Counted from the stretch's first letter, positions 46,401-57,997 are shown. The stretch: 64,000 nt of DNA from Cyanophora paradoxa (GCA_004431415.1 QPMI01000206.1:62001-126000), one strand, 5' to 3'. Notes: generated from the letters alone by a model not told the origin. Numbers and translations: made by a program.

Positions 46401-48212
46401 CGATCTTAAATTCCCCCATTCCGCCTTGGCGCCGCCCCGGCTGAGGCTTCTTGCGCGCGCGCAGCCCAGCAGCACCTTCTCTTCCGGGCGTACGGGCAGG
46501 TGCAGGGCCGGGGCGCCAGCCGCATGTTCGCCGGCACCGGCCTCGGCCTCGTCCGCCCCGCCCCGCCCCGCCCCCCTCGAGAGCCTCGCTTGACCGGCGC
46601 CCGGGCGCAGGCGATCGCGCGGCGGCTGGCGGAGGCGATGGGCGGCGGGGCCGGGGTCGTCTCCGAGGAGGGCAAGGGCGCCGAGTTCTGGGCCGACGCC
46701 CTCCTCGCCCTCCAGGCGCCCCGCCCCCCCTCCAGCCCCCGCCCGCGCAGGCTGAACGCCGCGCAGGAGGAGGGCCCGCCCGGGGCGCGGCCGGGGCGGC
46801 GGGGAGTGGCCGCGGCTGGAGGGGGCGCGCTGCGCGCTGGACCTGCGCGGCGCCTCCTCCGCCGACGCCCTCGAGCACTACCTCGAGCAGGTCCGCGCAG
46901 CCCGGCCCGGCTGCTCGCTGCTCGAGCCGAGCCGAGGCGCGGGTCGCAGTGGGGCGGCGGGTGGTGCGGGGGCGCCCCCGGGGGCGGGGCGGGGCGGGGG
47001 CGGGCGAGCCCTGCGCCCTCCTCCTCTCCGACGACCTCGAGGCCCTGGGCCTCGCAGGGGCCGGCGCCCCCGCCTCGCCCGCCTCGGCCTCGGCCTCGGC
47101 CTCCGCCTCGGCGGTGGTGGCGGTCTTCGCGTCGGAGGCGGCGGCGGCGGGGGCGGCGGGGGCCGCCGTCGACGGCGTCGTGCTCCCCGTGCGGCCCTCG
47201 CAGCTCGCCCGCGCCCTCCTCTCCGCGTGCGCCCTCTCTTGTTCGCAATCGGGTGCATCCGCGGACGATAGCTGAGGTTCCGTCCGTGCAGGATGCGCCG
47301 CTCGGGGCGCGAGCCGCCGGGCCTCGAGCCGCCCCTCTCGCCCTCGTCGGACCCGGAGGCGGCGGCGGCGCTGGCGCTGGCGGCGTGCGGGTCGCCGCCG
47401 CCGACGCCGACGTCGGCCGCCGCGATGGCGGGGGCGCCGGGGGCGCGGATCCTGCTGGTGGACGACATCAAGACGAACCTGCTGCTGGCGAAGAAGATGC
47501 TCGAGTCGGCGGGGCACAGCGTCAAGACCGCCGAGAACGGCGAGCAGTGCATCGGTGACCCCGCCCCAGCACCGCCCCCACGCCCCCCCTGACCGCCCCC
47601 CTCCCCCTCCCCAGCGATGTTCAGCGCGGACCCGGGCGCCGTTGACCTTATCCTCCTCGACGTCGAGATGGTGCGCCCGGCCGGCTTGCCCCCTCCCCGC
47701 GCGCGTTCTCTCCGCCCCTAGCGCGCCGCCGCGGCCGCTGACCGCTGACCCGGCCCGGGGGCGGGCGCGCGCAGCCGGTGTGCGACGGGCGGGAGGCGTG
47801 CCTCCGCATCCGGGAGCTCGAGGCGGGGCCCCTCGGCCGCGCCCGCGCCGGCCCCGTCCCCATCGTGTCCGCCACCCCGCCCCCGCGCCCTTCCCCCCCT
47901 CCCTTCCCCTGACGTGAGCGCCCTGCGCTCCCCGCAGCTTCCTGACGGCGAACGCGATGCCGGAGGACCGGGAGGAGGCCCTGCGCCTCGGGGCGAGCGG
48001 CTTCACGACCAAGCCCATCCGCCGCCAGGCGAGCGAGCCGGGGCCGCCCCCGCCCCAAGCCTGCGGCCTCAGGCGCGTTTAATCTATTAACGTTCATTTA
48101 TTATTAGGTGCTCCTGGAGGCGGTCGCGAGGCACCTGCGGGGCCCCGAGGGCCCGCGGCACCCGCCCTCCCCCTCGAACTCAGCGGCGGGGGGGGGCGGC
48201 TTCGTGCACTGA
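34479..48212 (+). CDS. Hybrid signalling kinase: degenerate Ser/Thr kinase - NTPase - GAF - PAS - histidine kinase - receiver
   Basis: Dozens of short exons give one protein with the layout of the bacterial trifunctional Ser/Thr kinase/NTPase/sensor histidine kinases and fungal group X kinases. Kinase C-lobe (34.65-35.65 kb): FSYTAPELTGRVGSLD, ERSDLYLLGILLY, ATGRRPFTGSTPIELIHAHL, RLLAKTPRDRYQSAYGLLQD; HRD and DFG are lost. NTPase (35.7-38.2 kb): GAGKTFTVREIGRRAE, AGKVDQYNRVPFAMWFRALG, LVVLLDDCQWVE, FHHDKIQQ. Helical repeats reach about 43 kb. GAF (43.1-44.2 kb): GISTVLLEISGG-type start reading VLLEISGGERGFLV, GCVYLENRLLRGAFPP. PAS: AHDSIVIVDEAGRIVAANPA. Histidine kinase: FCMMTHDLRTPLNGILGM (phospho-His), SNAVKFTQERG, VKDNGIGIPK, FAGTGLGLAIARRLAEAMGG. 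A degenerate receiver follows (46.8-47.25 kb), then a true receiver: ARILLVDDIKTNLLLAKKML, VDLILLDVEMPVCDGRE (phospho-Asp), TTKPIRRQVLLEAV. The stop is at 48210-48212. It is probably cytosolic, with autophosphorylation and relay to the receiver. Confidence 0.85.
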
Positions 48213-49730
48213 GACTGCTTCCCTTTTCCTTCGAGCTTTGCTCGACGTGTACATGTCAATGAGGCGTTTTGTTCAGCGCCACCGCGCTTCTTTCTTCCTT
48301 TTTGGAGGACTCTCGCGGTCCTTGCAATTGGCCAGCATGTAGCTGGCTTCTCTGTATTCTATCACCGGCCACGACCGCGCGTGCTAGGCATGCTTCGCTT
48401 GTCCATCGAGCTTTAATTTCCTCTACTTTCATAATCTTTAAAAATTTCAAGATGCGTCGCCAGGCACCGGCGCGCTTCTTCTTTTTTCAAGATGTAGCTT
48501 TCGCGCCTGCGTATTCTGTCGCTCGTGAGTTTGGGTAGCTTTTTCCATTCTGTGGCAATTACTATATATAACTATCAAGTTATTCGATAATCATTTTCGA
48601 AAGTAGGATGTAGCGGACTCCAGGGTCCGGCCGCGCGCGCCGGGCGATCGCCGAGTCCCTTTCCGAGTAGTCGGGTTCTAGCCCGCGCAATTCACTCAGT
48701 GACTTGGTCGAACGGTTCAGTTCCCACCTGATCTGCTAGGCTAGCCGATCTGCCTGATCAATTAGCCTAGCTTGTAAATTAACGGGGTAGTGCTGTCATT
48801 TAAAAACCTGCCAGCTGGCTGAACAACGCCGCTCAACCGTTTTGCGCGATCATGAGCTAGCGCTCGAGCCGATATCGATAAACACTTTGAATTCCTGGAC
48901 TCTTCCGAAGTTCGGAAGGCTTCGCAGACTTTGGAGGGCTTCGCAGACTGTTACACAATGAATGTCAATGAATGGTTTTAACTATGAATGTGACTACTTG
49001 ACTACTTGACTACTGACTACCAGCTGCAGTGGGTATACGTATGATATCGATATTGGCCGGACCAGTACCTCTCATAAGTTTTGACATTGATCATGATCAT
49101 GATCACTGAGTCAGGTATATATATATTTTTACGTATAATATTACAATTCGATATGGACATGGCCATGGGCAGCCCCCGCAGTGCTGGTGTCTAGAGACGT
49201 CGACTGTGGCCGGTAATTCACCAAATATTAAAAAAAATGGACGTGTCCACACATATATATAAATCCCTCGTACGCCGTGTGACGTATACCTGAACTTGCG
49301 TGTTTGCGGTGTGCTACAATCTCTACGTCAGCGTTTAAAACCGCTTGCCGGGCCTGGAGTGCTCAAGTTATATATAATTATAATTACATATGCATAGCTG
49401 CCGAAAACGACAACTCGGCCCAATATTAATTGCAATCTGCATGCAAGCTTTATACGTCACCGACTAAATAATCACAACGATGTTGAGGAAAATTGAAGAT
49501 CTAGATGCATAGAAATAGTTACAATCCGAGAAAACGAACAATTAGCGCTAAACGTTACGGAAACACCTATAGCTACATGTACACTCAGCGCAGCTCACTG
49601 AAAAAAGATCGCAAAAATAGCCTGATGATGCTCTGATCATGATACTGCATGTGCGAATTGGGAAACTTGAAACTGGTGGAGACGGGAGGGCGACGGGCGG
49701 GGCACGGGCGCCGGCGGGGCGCCTATATAG
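48213..49730. other. Intergenic, AT-rich convergent region
   Basis: 1.5 kb between the 3' ends of the hybrid kinase (+) and pyruvate formate-lyase (-). It is AT-rich with TATATATA and AATTAATT stretches (49116-49140, 49250-49265, 49368-49388) and palindromic words, including an 18-bp perfect palindrome. No ORF with protein character and no recognisable RNA gene were found. Confidence 0.55.
49088..49105. repeat. 18-bp perfect palindrome TGATCATGATCATGATCA
   Basis: The sequence equals its own reverse complement and is a threefold TGATCA/CATG overlap. It lies in AT-rich intergenic DNA. Similar words recur at 8412-8436 and 22890-22915. Confidence 0.8.
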
Positions 49731-52700
49731 CTAGCAGATCTTCTGGTGGAAGGTGCGGTGGATGACCTCGAGCTGCTGGGCCTTCGTGAGGCGCACGAAG
49801 TTCACCGCGTACCCCGACACCCGGATCGTCAGGTTCGGGTACTTCTCCGGGTGCTCCACCTGGCGATCGAAGTCAGGTCCGAGCAGGACGCAGTCAGTCG
49901 GCGAGGGGCGGACGGCGTCGGGGAGGATGTCGGGGTTGAGGACGTTCACGTTCAGGTGGTGCGCCTCCTGCCCGAAGTAGCCCCCCAGCAGGCCCACCTT
50001 GGGGGGGGGGGGGGGGTGAGGGGAGGGAAAGGGGGGGGGGGGGGGGGGGCTGCACCAGGTTAGAGGCGCGCTCCTCGTCGCTGTGGCCGAGGGCGCTCTT
50101 GATGACGGAGAAGGTGTTGGAGATGCCGTCCTGGCAGTCGCTGAAGCGCAGCTTGGCCACCGAGTTCAGCGAGGCGAGCGCCCCGCACACGTCCCGCCCG
50201 CTACAGTACGCGTTGGACGCCGAGGGGAGGGGCGGGGCGGCGGGGCAGCGGGGCGGGCGGGCGGGCGGACTGCATGGGGCTCGCGCCGGGGGCGAAGGCC
50301 TCGCCGGCGGGGCGCCCGTCGGGCGTCGCCCCCGTGTTCTTCCCGTACACTGCCCAGACCCGCGTCGGGGGCGGGGGCGGGGGCGGGAAATGCGGGCGGG
50401 GCGGGCGCACCGACGTTGGAGGTGATGGTGAGGATGGAGAGGGTGTGCGTCGCGTTGCGGTACGTCGGGTGCTTCCGCAGCTTCGTGATGAAGCTGTTCG
50501 TCAGCTGCGGGCCGGCCCCGGGGGGCGCGTCACATTCGACTCGGCGCGATGAGAGGCGCGGCATGGCGCGCCATCGTCGCGATGGAGTCGACGCGGTCGT
50601 CGTCGTTGCCGTACTTGGGGAAGTCGCCCTCGACGGCGAAGGCGGTGGCGAGGCCGCGCGCGTCGCGCACGGGCGTCACCCGCGCGTGCTTGATCGCCGA
50701 GAGCGAGTCGGCCACCACCGAGAGGCCCGCGATGCCGAACGCCATGTTGCGCCCCACCTGCAGGAGGAGGAGAGGAGTGCGTCAGCTTAGGAGGAGGAGC
50801 AGAGGAGGAGAGGGGCGGGGGCGCGCGTACGTCGGTGTCGTGGAGGGCCATCTCGAGGGACTCGTAGCAGTACTTGTCGTGCGCGTAGTGGATCGCTGCC
50901 GCCGGCGTCGGCGCGCGCGGAGGGGGGGCGGCGCGGGGGGAGGGTGGGGGGCGGGGCGCGGCGCACTGTTCATGGTGCGGACGTAGAGGCCGGCGAGCCA
51001 CTCCATCGCCTCGTCGAAGTTCTTCATCACCTGCCCGAGCGCATCAGTCTCAGGCGAGTCGTGGAACCAAGCGAGGGGCGGGGGCACCTCCTCGTAGTCG
51101 AGGGGCCCGTCGGCGAGGGGCCGGAACTTGGGGCCCACCTGGTGCGCCGAGACCTCGTCGCAGCCCTGCCCCGCCAGGCCCCGCCCGTCAGCGCTGGAGG
51201 AGGAAGGGCCAAGGGGCGGGGGCGGGGGGGGGGGGGGGGGGGGGCGGCGGGCGGGCGGGCCTGGTTGAGGGAGTACAGGAGGAGCTTGGCGAGGTTGCAG
51301 CGCGCCCCGAAGAACTGCATCTGCTTCCCCATCGCCTGCCCCGCCCCGCCCGCGTCAGCCGCCGCCGGCCCCAGCGCCCGCCCCGCCCCGCCCCGCGCAC
51401 CATGGGGCTGACGCAGCACGCGATGCCGTAGTCCGTCCCGTACAGCGGCCGCATCACGTCTGCCGCGCTGTCAGCGCCGGCGGCGGCGCCCAGGGCGGGG
51501 CGGGGCGGGGCGGGGCGGTCGGACCGTCGTTCTCGTACTGGATGGAGGAGGTGTCGATGGAGACGCGGGCGCAGAAGCGCTTGAAGTTCTCAGGGAGGCC
51601 CTCGGCCCAGAGGACGGTCAGGTTCGGCTCCGGGGCGGGCCCCAGGTTGTAGAGCGTCTGCAGGATGCGGAAGCTCGTGCGGGTGACGAGGTGCCCGCCC
51701 CTGCCGTCCGCCCCCGCCAGCACCATCGTCACCCACGTCGGGTCGCCCGCTGCGCCCGCCCCGCCCGCCTCAGAAGAGGGCGCGCCTCAGAAGAGGGCGC
51801 GCCTCAGAGAGGGGGGGCGCTCGCCGAAGAGATCGTTGTACTCCGGTGTGCGGAGGAAGCGGACCGACCTGGGCCGGACCGACGTCAGCCCGCGATCGCG
51901 AAATCGTGGGAGGGCGTTCTAGATCTCGGGGGCGGGCGCACCGGAGCTTGATGACGAGGTCGTCGATCATCTCCTGCGCCTGCTCCTCCGTGATGCGCCC
52001 CTCCGCGAGGTCCCGCTCTGTCGAGCCCGCCCGCGCCCCCGTCAGGCGCCTCGAGCCCGAGCTCGGGCGGATCAAATTGAAGTCGGGCCCCGCGCACCGA
52101 TGTAGACGTCGAAGAAGGCGTCGAGGCGGCCGAGGCTCATCGCGGCGCCGTCCTGCTGCTTGATGGCCCCCAGGTAGCCGAAGTAGGTCCACTGGACCGC
52201 CTCCCGCGCCGTCCCCGCGGGCCGCCCGATGTCGTACTCGGGGCCGTGGGAGAGGGCCATCTTCTTGAGGTCCTGCAGCGCCCGCACCTGCTCCGAGAGC
52301 TCCTCCCGCGCCCGCAGGTTCGCCTCCGTCGTGGCGGGGGTCTTCTTCTGGTCGCTCTTCTTCTCCTGGATGAGGCGGTCGACGCCGTACAGCGCGACCC
52401 GCCGGTAGTCGCCTGCGCGCGCGCGTGCGTCGACTCCGGCGCCGCGCGCGAGCCGAGCGGGAGCCGCGCGGGGCGCACCGATGATGCGGCCGCGGCCGTA
52501 CGCGTCCGGCAGGCCCGTGACTGGCGACGGCGGCGCGCGCAGCGCGTTAGGCGAGCTCCAGTACCGGTACCGGGCGGGCGCCGGGGAAGAGGGCTCGAGC
52601 TCGCGCACTGATGTGGTCGTGGCGAGCCTTCTTCATCTCCTCGTCGTAGATGTCGAAGACGCCTGCGCGCGAGCTTGAGCTCGAGGCTCACCTGGGGCCC

Positions 52701-53539
52701 GCTGCCCCGGGGCGAAGCCAGAGGCGCGGCGCCGGGCGGCGGACCCTGGTTGTGCGTCTTGCGGTACTCGTTAAAGACCTTCTCGACCGTCGGGTCCAGC
52801 TTGTACCTGCGCGGGCGGGCGCCGGCGAGAGTCACGTCAGGCGGGGCCCAGGGCGGCTCGCAGGCCGAGAGGTCCAGGGGCGGAGGAGAGGCCCGGGGGC
52901 GCACCCGTAGTGCTCGCACGCCTTCTTGACCATCCCCACGCCGCCGAAGGGCTTGATCTGCCCCCGCGCCGCGCCCCCGCCGGCGTCAGGACGTCGGCGG
53001 AGCGCACGCATGCACATGCGAGATCCGGAGCCTGCGCATGCGCACCGCGCGCTTCAGGGGCGCGTCAGTCTGCAGCCCGACGATCACCTCCTCGCCCTTC
53101 GAGAAGAACCTGCCGCCGCCGGCCGCGGATCAAATGTCAGGCTGGCCGGTTCAAGTGTCGACGTCGACGCCAGGCCCGCCGAGCCGCGGCGCACCCGGGG
53201 CCGTGGCTGGTGAGCGTGCTCGGCGTGTTGGGGTCGACGTCCAGCACCCCCTTCTCCAGCTCGATCTTGCACAGGCCCTGGAACATGTCGAGGAGCTTCT
53301 TCGTGCGCGCAGTCGGCCCGGCGAGGAAGTCTCCGGTTCCATCGTAGGGCTTCACGTTGGCGTTGATCCTGCGTGCGCGCATGCCGCGAGTGAGCGCGTT
53401 ACCTCGGGAAGGGCGCGCGGGCGGCAGCATCGCGGCCGGATCCGGACCATGCTTCCACGTTCACCCCGGTGCTGACGGCGGGCGAGGGCGGGACGCGGAA
53501 GCAGACGGACCCTGGCGTCTCAGCCGGAGCCTCGCGCAT
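49731..53539 (-). CDS. pflB: Pyruvate formate-lyase (formate C-acetyltransferase), glycyl radical enzyme
   Basis: It converts pyruvate and CoA to acetyl-CoA and formate under anoxic conditions. Exons match the bacterial/algal enzyme from start to end: [166 protein letters not shown]. The catalytic Cys pair is in [11 protein letters not shown] (about 51402-51433 on plus). Later parts are [47 protein letters not shown]-type and [20 protein letters not shown]. The radical Gly is in [15 protein letters not shown] (about 49800-49840). The product ends HQKIC at 49731. Length is near the usual 750 residues. The start is unsure: ATG at 53539 ([10 protein letters not shown]) has no clear transit peptide; an ATG at 53718 is an alternative. 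The activating enzyme is not in the window. Confidence 0.93.
51767..51810 (-). repeat. 17-bp tandem duplication in a pyruvate formate-lyase intron
   Basis: GCCTCAGAAGAGGGCGC is at 51767-51783 and exactly repeated at 51784-51800, with a third partial copy to about 51810. On the sense strand the unit reads GCGCCCTCTTCTGAGGC, so each copy carries a branch-site-like CTGAG and a C-rich start. Confidence 0.8.
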
Positions 53540-54790
53540 GCGTTTCTGCGGAAGCTGAGCCGTGAGCCGAGCCCGGAGACCGAAGGGTGCAGACGTCAGC
53601 GTCCGGGCCGGGGCCCGGGCCGCACCGCGTCTCCGGAGCCAGCGTCAGCCTCGGGGGCGTGGCGCTTCCTGTCCTCGCCTCCGCACGGGAAGCATCCGCT
53701 GCGAACGAGGGACTCCATTCGACCGGGGAACTAGTTGACCTCGCTGGGATCGGGCGGTCGCCCTTGCTAGCGCTCGGCTCGGCGAGGTTGGCTGCTGCTG
53801 GCTTCGCAGTGGCAGAAGGAATGTTCGTGTATAGGTAGAAGGCTAGCACTGGGACTGCGCGCACAGCAGCAATTGCAAAGGGCGTTGGGCGTCGACGTCA
53901 CTGAACCCGTCACGACCTGTACCCGTCGCGATCGAATCCGGATCCGGATTGAACGTTTTAATTATAACGCGCGCGCGCTCGCGCGCGCCGGCGCCGCCGT
54001 TGGCCCGCCGATGCCGGGGGCGCCGCGCTCAGCGGCTTCTGATTATAATATTAAGCTTAAGCTTCGAAATCGCTCGCGGGCCTTAACGGCCTGCGCCCTG
54101 CAAATCATTTCCGGGGCAGGCAGCAAGCATTTTTAATTTGGTATTTGTCATGCTCGATAGCACAAAAGGTTCGCGCGTACTACGCATACGACGGAGTTAA
54201 ACACAACCTATAAAAATTCGCATGGGCCTGAAAGTATCGAGTACGCATATATCGATAGTGAAGAATTGGGAGCTTGATCAAAGAGGCTAGTCAAATGGCT
54301 GAACTACGCGCATGCTAGTAGGCTAGGCGATCTACGACTCAGTTCTAGTTGCAGAGACCAAATAATAATAAGCTGAAGGAAATTAACCATTGATTTACTA
54401 CTGTTTTCATTGAGAGGGGGGTTCTGCCGGTGGGTAAGCCATCATCGGAGTTGTACAACAAGGCCGGGCGGGCGGGCCGAAGGCGCAAAATGGCCTCTGC
54501 TTGGACTGACTGACTGAAGGTAATGAAGGAGAAGAAACATACTAGACATACTAAAGTTGAACACGCGGGGCGCTGCCCTCCGCAACACGCCTCGCCGGGG
54601 CCTGTCTTCGCTATCTTTACACGGATCCTACTATCACTGACATGCGCTGCAGATGGGTCGCAACTTCGGGCTCACAAATAACCAAGAAAATCGAAAGTGC
54701 GCGGGGTCTCAAAACGAAAGAGAAGAATATCCACAGGCCTGAAAAAGAACGCGGTCCGGGGCGAGATCGGTCGGCCGGGGCGCGCCCGCC
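53540..54790. other. Intergenic (5' of pyruvate formate-lyase, 3' of CCCH gene)
   Basis: The first part may hold a 5' exon of the lyase (an open minus frame with Ala/Ser-rich sequence at 53520-53864). From 53930 to 54780 the sequence is AT-richer, with AAGCTTAAGCTT at about 54051-54062 and alternating CG words, and shows no gene. Confidence 0.45.
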
Positions 54791-57700
54791 TCACTGGGCG
54801 AGCTGCGGGGCGGCCTCGGCGAGGGGCCCGAAGGGCGGGCTGCCGCCCGACAGGAACGGGTTCTTCCCGAGGGCGAGCGGGGGCGGCGAGGCGTGCTCCG
54901 GGGGCGACTCGCCGCGGGGGACGGCGGGGGTCGCCGGGGGCGTGCGCCGCCCGATGGCGCCGAGCTCGGCGCCGCGAAGGCGGCCGCCCCAGGAGGGGTC
55001 CTGGAAGCCGGCGGCCGGCCTGGGCACGGCGATCGGCTCCGAGGCGAGCGCCATGGCGGGAAGAGGGCCTCCAGGGACGCCAGCCCGAACGCCGAGGGCG
55101 CCGCCGCCGCCGCCGCCGCCGGGGCGTGGGCCGGGGCGTGGGCGTGGGCCGGGGCCGGGGCGGCGGGGCGGGGACGCTGGGGAGGCCGGCGAGGAAGCCG
55201 TCGAGGGAGACGGCGGCGTGGGGCGGGAGGGCGGAGAGGGCCGCCGCCGCGCCCTCGTCGGCCGGCCCGGGGCCCGGGAGCACGGCGACGAGGCGGACGC
55301 GGCGCTCGCCGAGGGCGGCGGCGGCGGCGGCGCCGACGCGGGCGAGGAAGGCGCGGTAGGCGAGCTTGGGGAGGAGGGGGAAGACGAGGAAGAAGGCGAC
55401 GGGGGCGCCGGCGGGGGCGGCCTCGAGGGCGTCGCAGAGGGCGCGCGCGGCCTCCGTGTGCGGGAGGGCCTCGCTGGCGGCCGCCCCCGAGACGCGGAAG
55501 AAGGCGCTGCTGAAGGTCACCTCCAGCGGCTCCCGCGCCGCCGCCCGCAGCGGCGGCAGCACCGCGTCGGCCATCGCGCTGCTCACCGCCGCGCAGACCG
55601 CCGAGTGGGGCCCCACCAGCGCCCGCACCAGCGCCGCCTCCGCCGCGACCTGCGGGGACGGGCCGGTCAGCGCGGATCGGGGCGGGGCGGAGGCGGGGCG
55701 CGGGGTCGGGGCGGGGCGGACCTGGCGCTGGCGAGCCTCAATGGCGGCGGCGAGCTCCTCGACGGCCGGCGCCGCCGTGCGCATGACCGGCGCGAGGCGC
55801 GCCCCCGCCGCGTCCGCCGCCGCCTCCAGCACCGGCAGCGCGCCGGCGCGCAGGGCCGAGGCGGCCTCGCGCGCCGAATGGCGGGCGGCGGAGAGGAGCG
55901 CGAGGGTCTGTGTCGTGGAGCGCTTGGCGAGGGTGTAGGCGACCTGAGCCAGGTCGGCGGCGGCGCGGAGGAGCGGCGCCGCGCCCCGCAGCGGCAGCGT
56001 CGGCGCCGAGGCCGCCGCCAGGAAGCCGGCGAGCTCGCGCATGGCGGCGCGGATGCCGCTGAGCGAGGCGGCGGGGGCCGTCGAGGGCGCGCCGGGCCGC
56101 AGCAGCTGCAGCAGCGGGTGCGCCCGCTCGATCACGGCGTCCACGGCGGCGGCGACCTGCGCCGGGCCGCCGAAGACGGGCGAGTGGGAGCGGGAGCTGC
56201 CGGGCGAGACGTCGGCCGACGAGGGCGGCGTGGCGGAGATGGGCGACGGGGCGTGGTAGGCGGCGAAGGCGACGGGCTGGAAGAGGGGCGACGACGGGCC
56301 GCTGCCGCTGTGCGCCGCCGCCTGCTGCGCCGCGTGCGCGGCGACCGCGTGCGCCGCGGCCGTAGCCGCCAGGTACGGCGCGATCGCCGCCTGCGCCGCC
56401 GCGTGCGCGAGCTGGTGGGCCGCCGGGTCCACCGCCGCGCCCGCCAGCGGCGACGCGAACGACGACGGCGCCGGCGAGAGGCTCGTGGGCGAGAGCGACG
56501 TCCTCGGCGAGTCCAGGCCCGACGAGAGCGGCGACCGGTGGCTCAGGCCGCCGCCGAACGCCCTCGGGCCCGCCGGGCTCGTGAAGGCAGACTCAGTAGC
56601 CTTCTGACGCTGGGCGAAGTTCGTGAGGGAACGCGGAAGCGGTGGCGGGGCCTGGCAAACCGGCGACCCGTTCGCTCCAGCCGAACCCTCCTCGTGCTCC
56701 GGGTGCACATACGTGCCTGCGCGAAGCGAGCGGTGACGTGAGCAAAGAGGAGAGGGCTAGGGGAATGGGCCAACGCACAGTTGATGCCAAACTGACAGAA
56801 CTCGCCGCGAAGGAGCTTCGGGCAGGGCCGGGTGCGGAAGAAGCGATTGTAGCTTGTTATGTAGAGCCTCTGGGACTCACCTGCGTGCCGCAGGTCAGTC
56901 TCGAGCACGCGGGCGGGCCGGATCAAATTCGATCGCAAACCAGGGTGGGCGTAACGGCAGTGCTCCGAGCCCTTCTCACAGTGACCATCAACCCAGGCGT
57001 ACTTGCACAGAATCTGGACGCGTTTGGAGACGAGGAGAGTGAGCGAACGAGGCACGTGCGTTCACACGGAACCAGCAGGCGCACCGTTTTACACGTGTCC
57101 GGGTGAGCGCATTTCCCCGTTCTCTGTTTAGAAAGTTTATTAGCATGCTGAACAAACGAACCGGAGCCCGGGAGGCGGGACCAGAGCGCACCTGCACATG
57201 AATGCACGGGCCCTGGGCTCCGTGAGCCAGCGGGACGCCCGGCATGACTGCCTGGGCCTCCTCGTGCTGGAGTATATCCTCAAAGCGCGCCGTGGCTACC
57301 GATTGTGATAGCCGCGGGTCACTGGACCCGAATACGTGCTTCAGATGACGACGCTCCGGTTGTTTCACAAGGGCTGCCGCTTTCGCTGGCTGCAGTGCTT
57401 CTAGACTGCTCTGAAGTTGGCAAGGACCTGCGAACCGGTTGGGCGACGTTGCTCAGTGTGAGCGGGAAGCAGAGGAGCGGGGTCCCCGGAGTAACGAGAA
57501 AGGTGTTCTAGATCTCTAGGAGGAGTTTGAAGTGTACGCGAGGGCTCTGAGCCGATCGCTCGGGAATGTTCTCCTTGCGTGTCAGACGAGAGACGGATCG
57601 GGCCCGGGAGCGGGCGCAGGGCTCTAAGGACGTGAAACAACTCACGTACGTGGCCTAAAAGAGAGGTTTTCAGCCCCGGCAGAGCCGCCGATAGCTCTGG

Positions 57701-57997
57701 AAGGGTGGCGGGAAGGAGCAACCACTTCACGCGCGCTCCGGCGTGCCGGCTCCGGGAACGCTCTAGAGCCTCGAGGCGCTGCGCAGAAGCGAACCTGAGC
57801 GATGCTGCTGCTGCTGGCCGGTGGTTTCTCCCGGCTCCCTCGGATGTGTAGTTCCTGTGAATTGGCAGCTGCGTAGCCTTATAAGAGATGTCGTCAAGCG
57901 GGGGAGAACTTTCAAGGGGGTACCGCGCAAAACGACGAATTGGGCCCATATGCATATGCATTGCGTTCTTAGCGCGGCGGTTCGGTTTCCCTTGCAT
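54791..57997 (-). CDS. Tandem CCCH zinc-finger protein with long Ala-rich region
   Basis: The proposed ATG at 57997 (MQGKPNRRAKNA) is followed by a clear GTACCCCC...CTACGCAG intron. Ser/Thr-rich exons follow (LPTSEQSRSTAASESGSP, ETTGASSSEA), then two CCCH fingers: ILCKYAWVDGHCEKGSEHCR-YAH (C-x8-C-x6-C-x3-H) and RTRPCPKLLRGEFCQFGINC-ALAH (C-x8-C-x5-C-x3-H). Such fingers bind RNA, often AU-rich mRNA elements. A long, nearly intronless part has Ser/Pro-rich sequence (SPRTSLSPTSLSPAPSSF), then Ala-rich helices (AHQLAHAAAQAAIAPYLAAT, VDAVIERAHPLLQLLRPG, PVMRTAAPAVEELAAAIEAR) and a more globular stretch (AREPLEVTFSSAFFRVSG, PVAFFLVFPLLPKLAYRAFL). The last part changes frame across a GC-rich stretch near 55085-55130 and ends GKNPFLSGGSPPFGPLAEAA-PQLAQ at 54791-54793. 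The start and that junction are uncertain. Confidence 0.65.

Noticed and set aside
34479-48212. Bacterial contamination as source of the kinase gene
   Set aside because: The coding sequence is interrupted by many introns of the same type as in neighbouring genes, so it belongs to this nuclear genome.
48269-48538. Small plus-strand ORF of 89 codons
   Set aside because: It lies in AT-rich intergenic DNA, has no C-rich introns, no family similarity and no supporting context.
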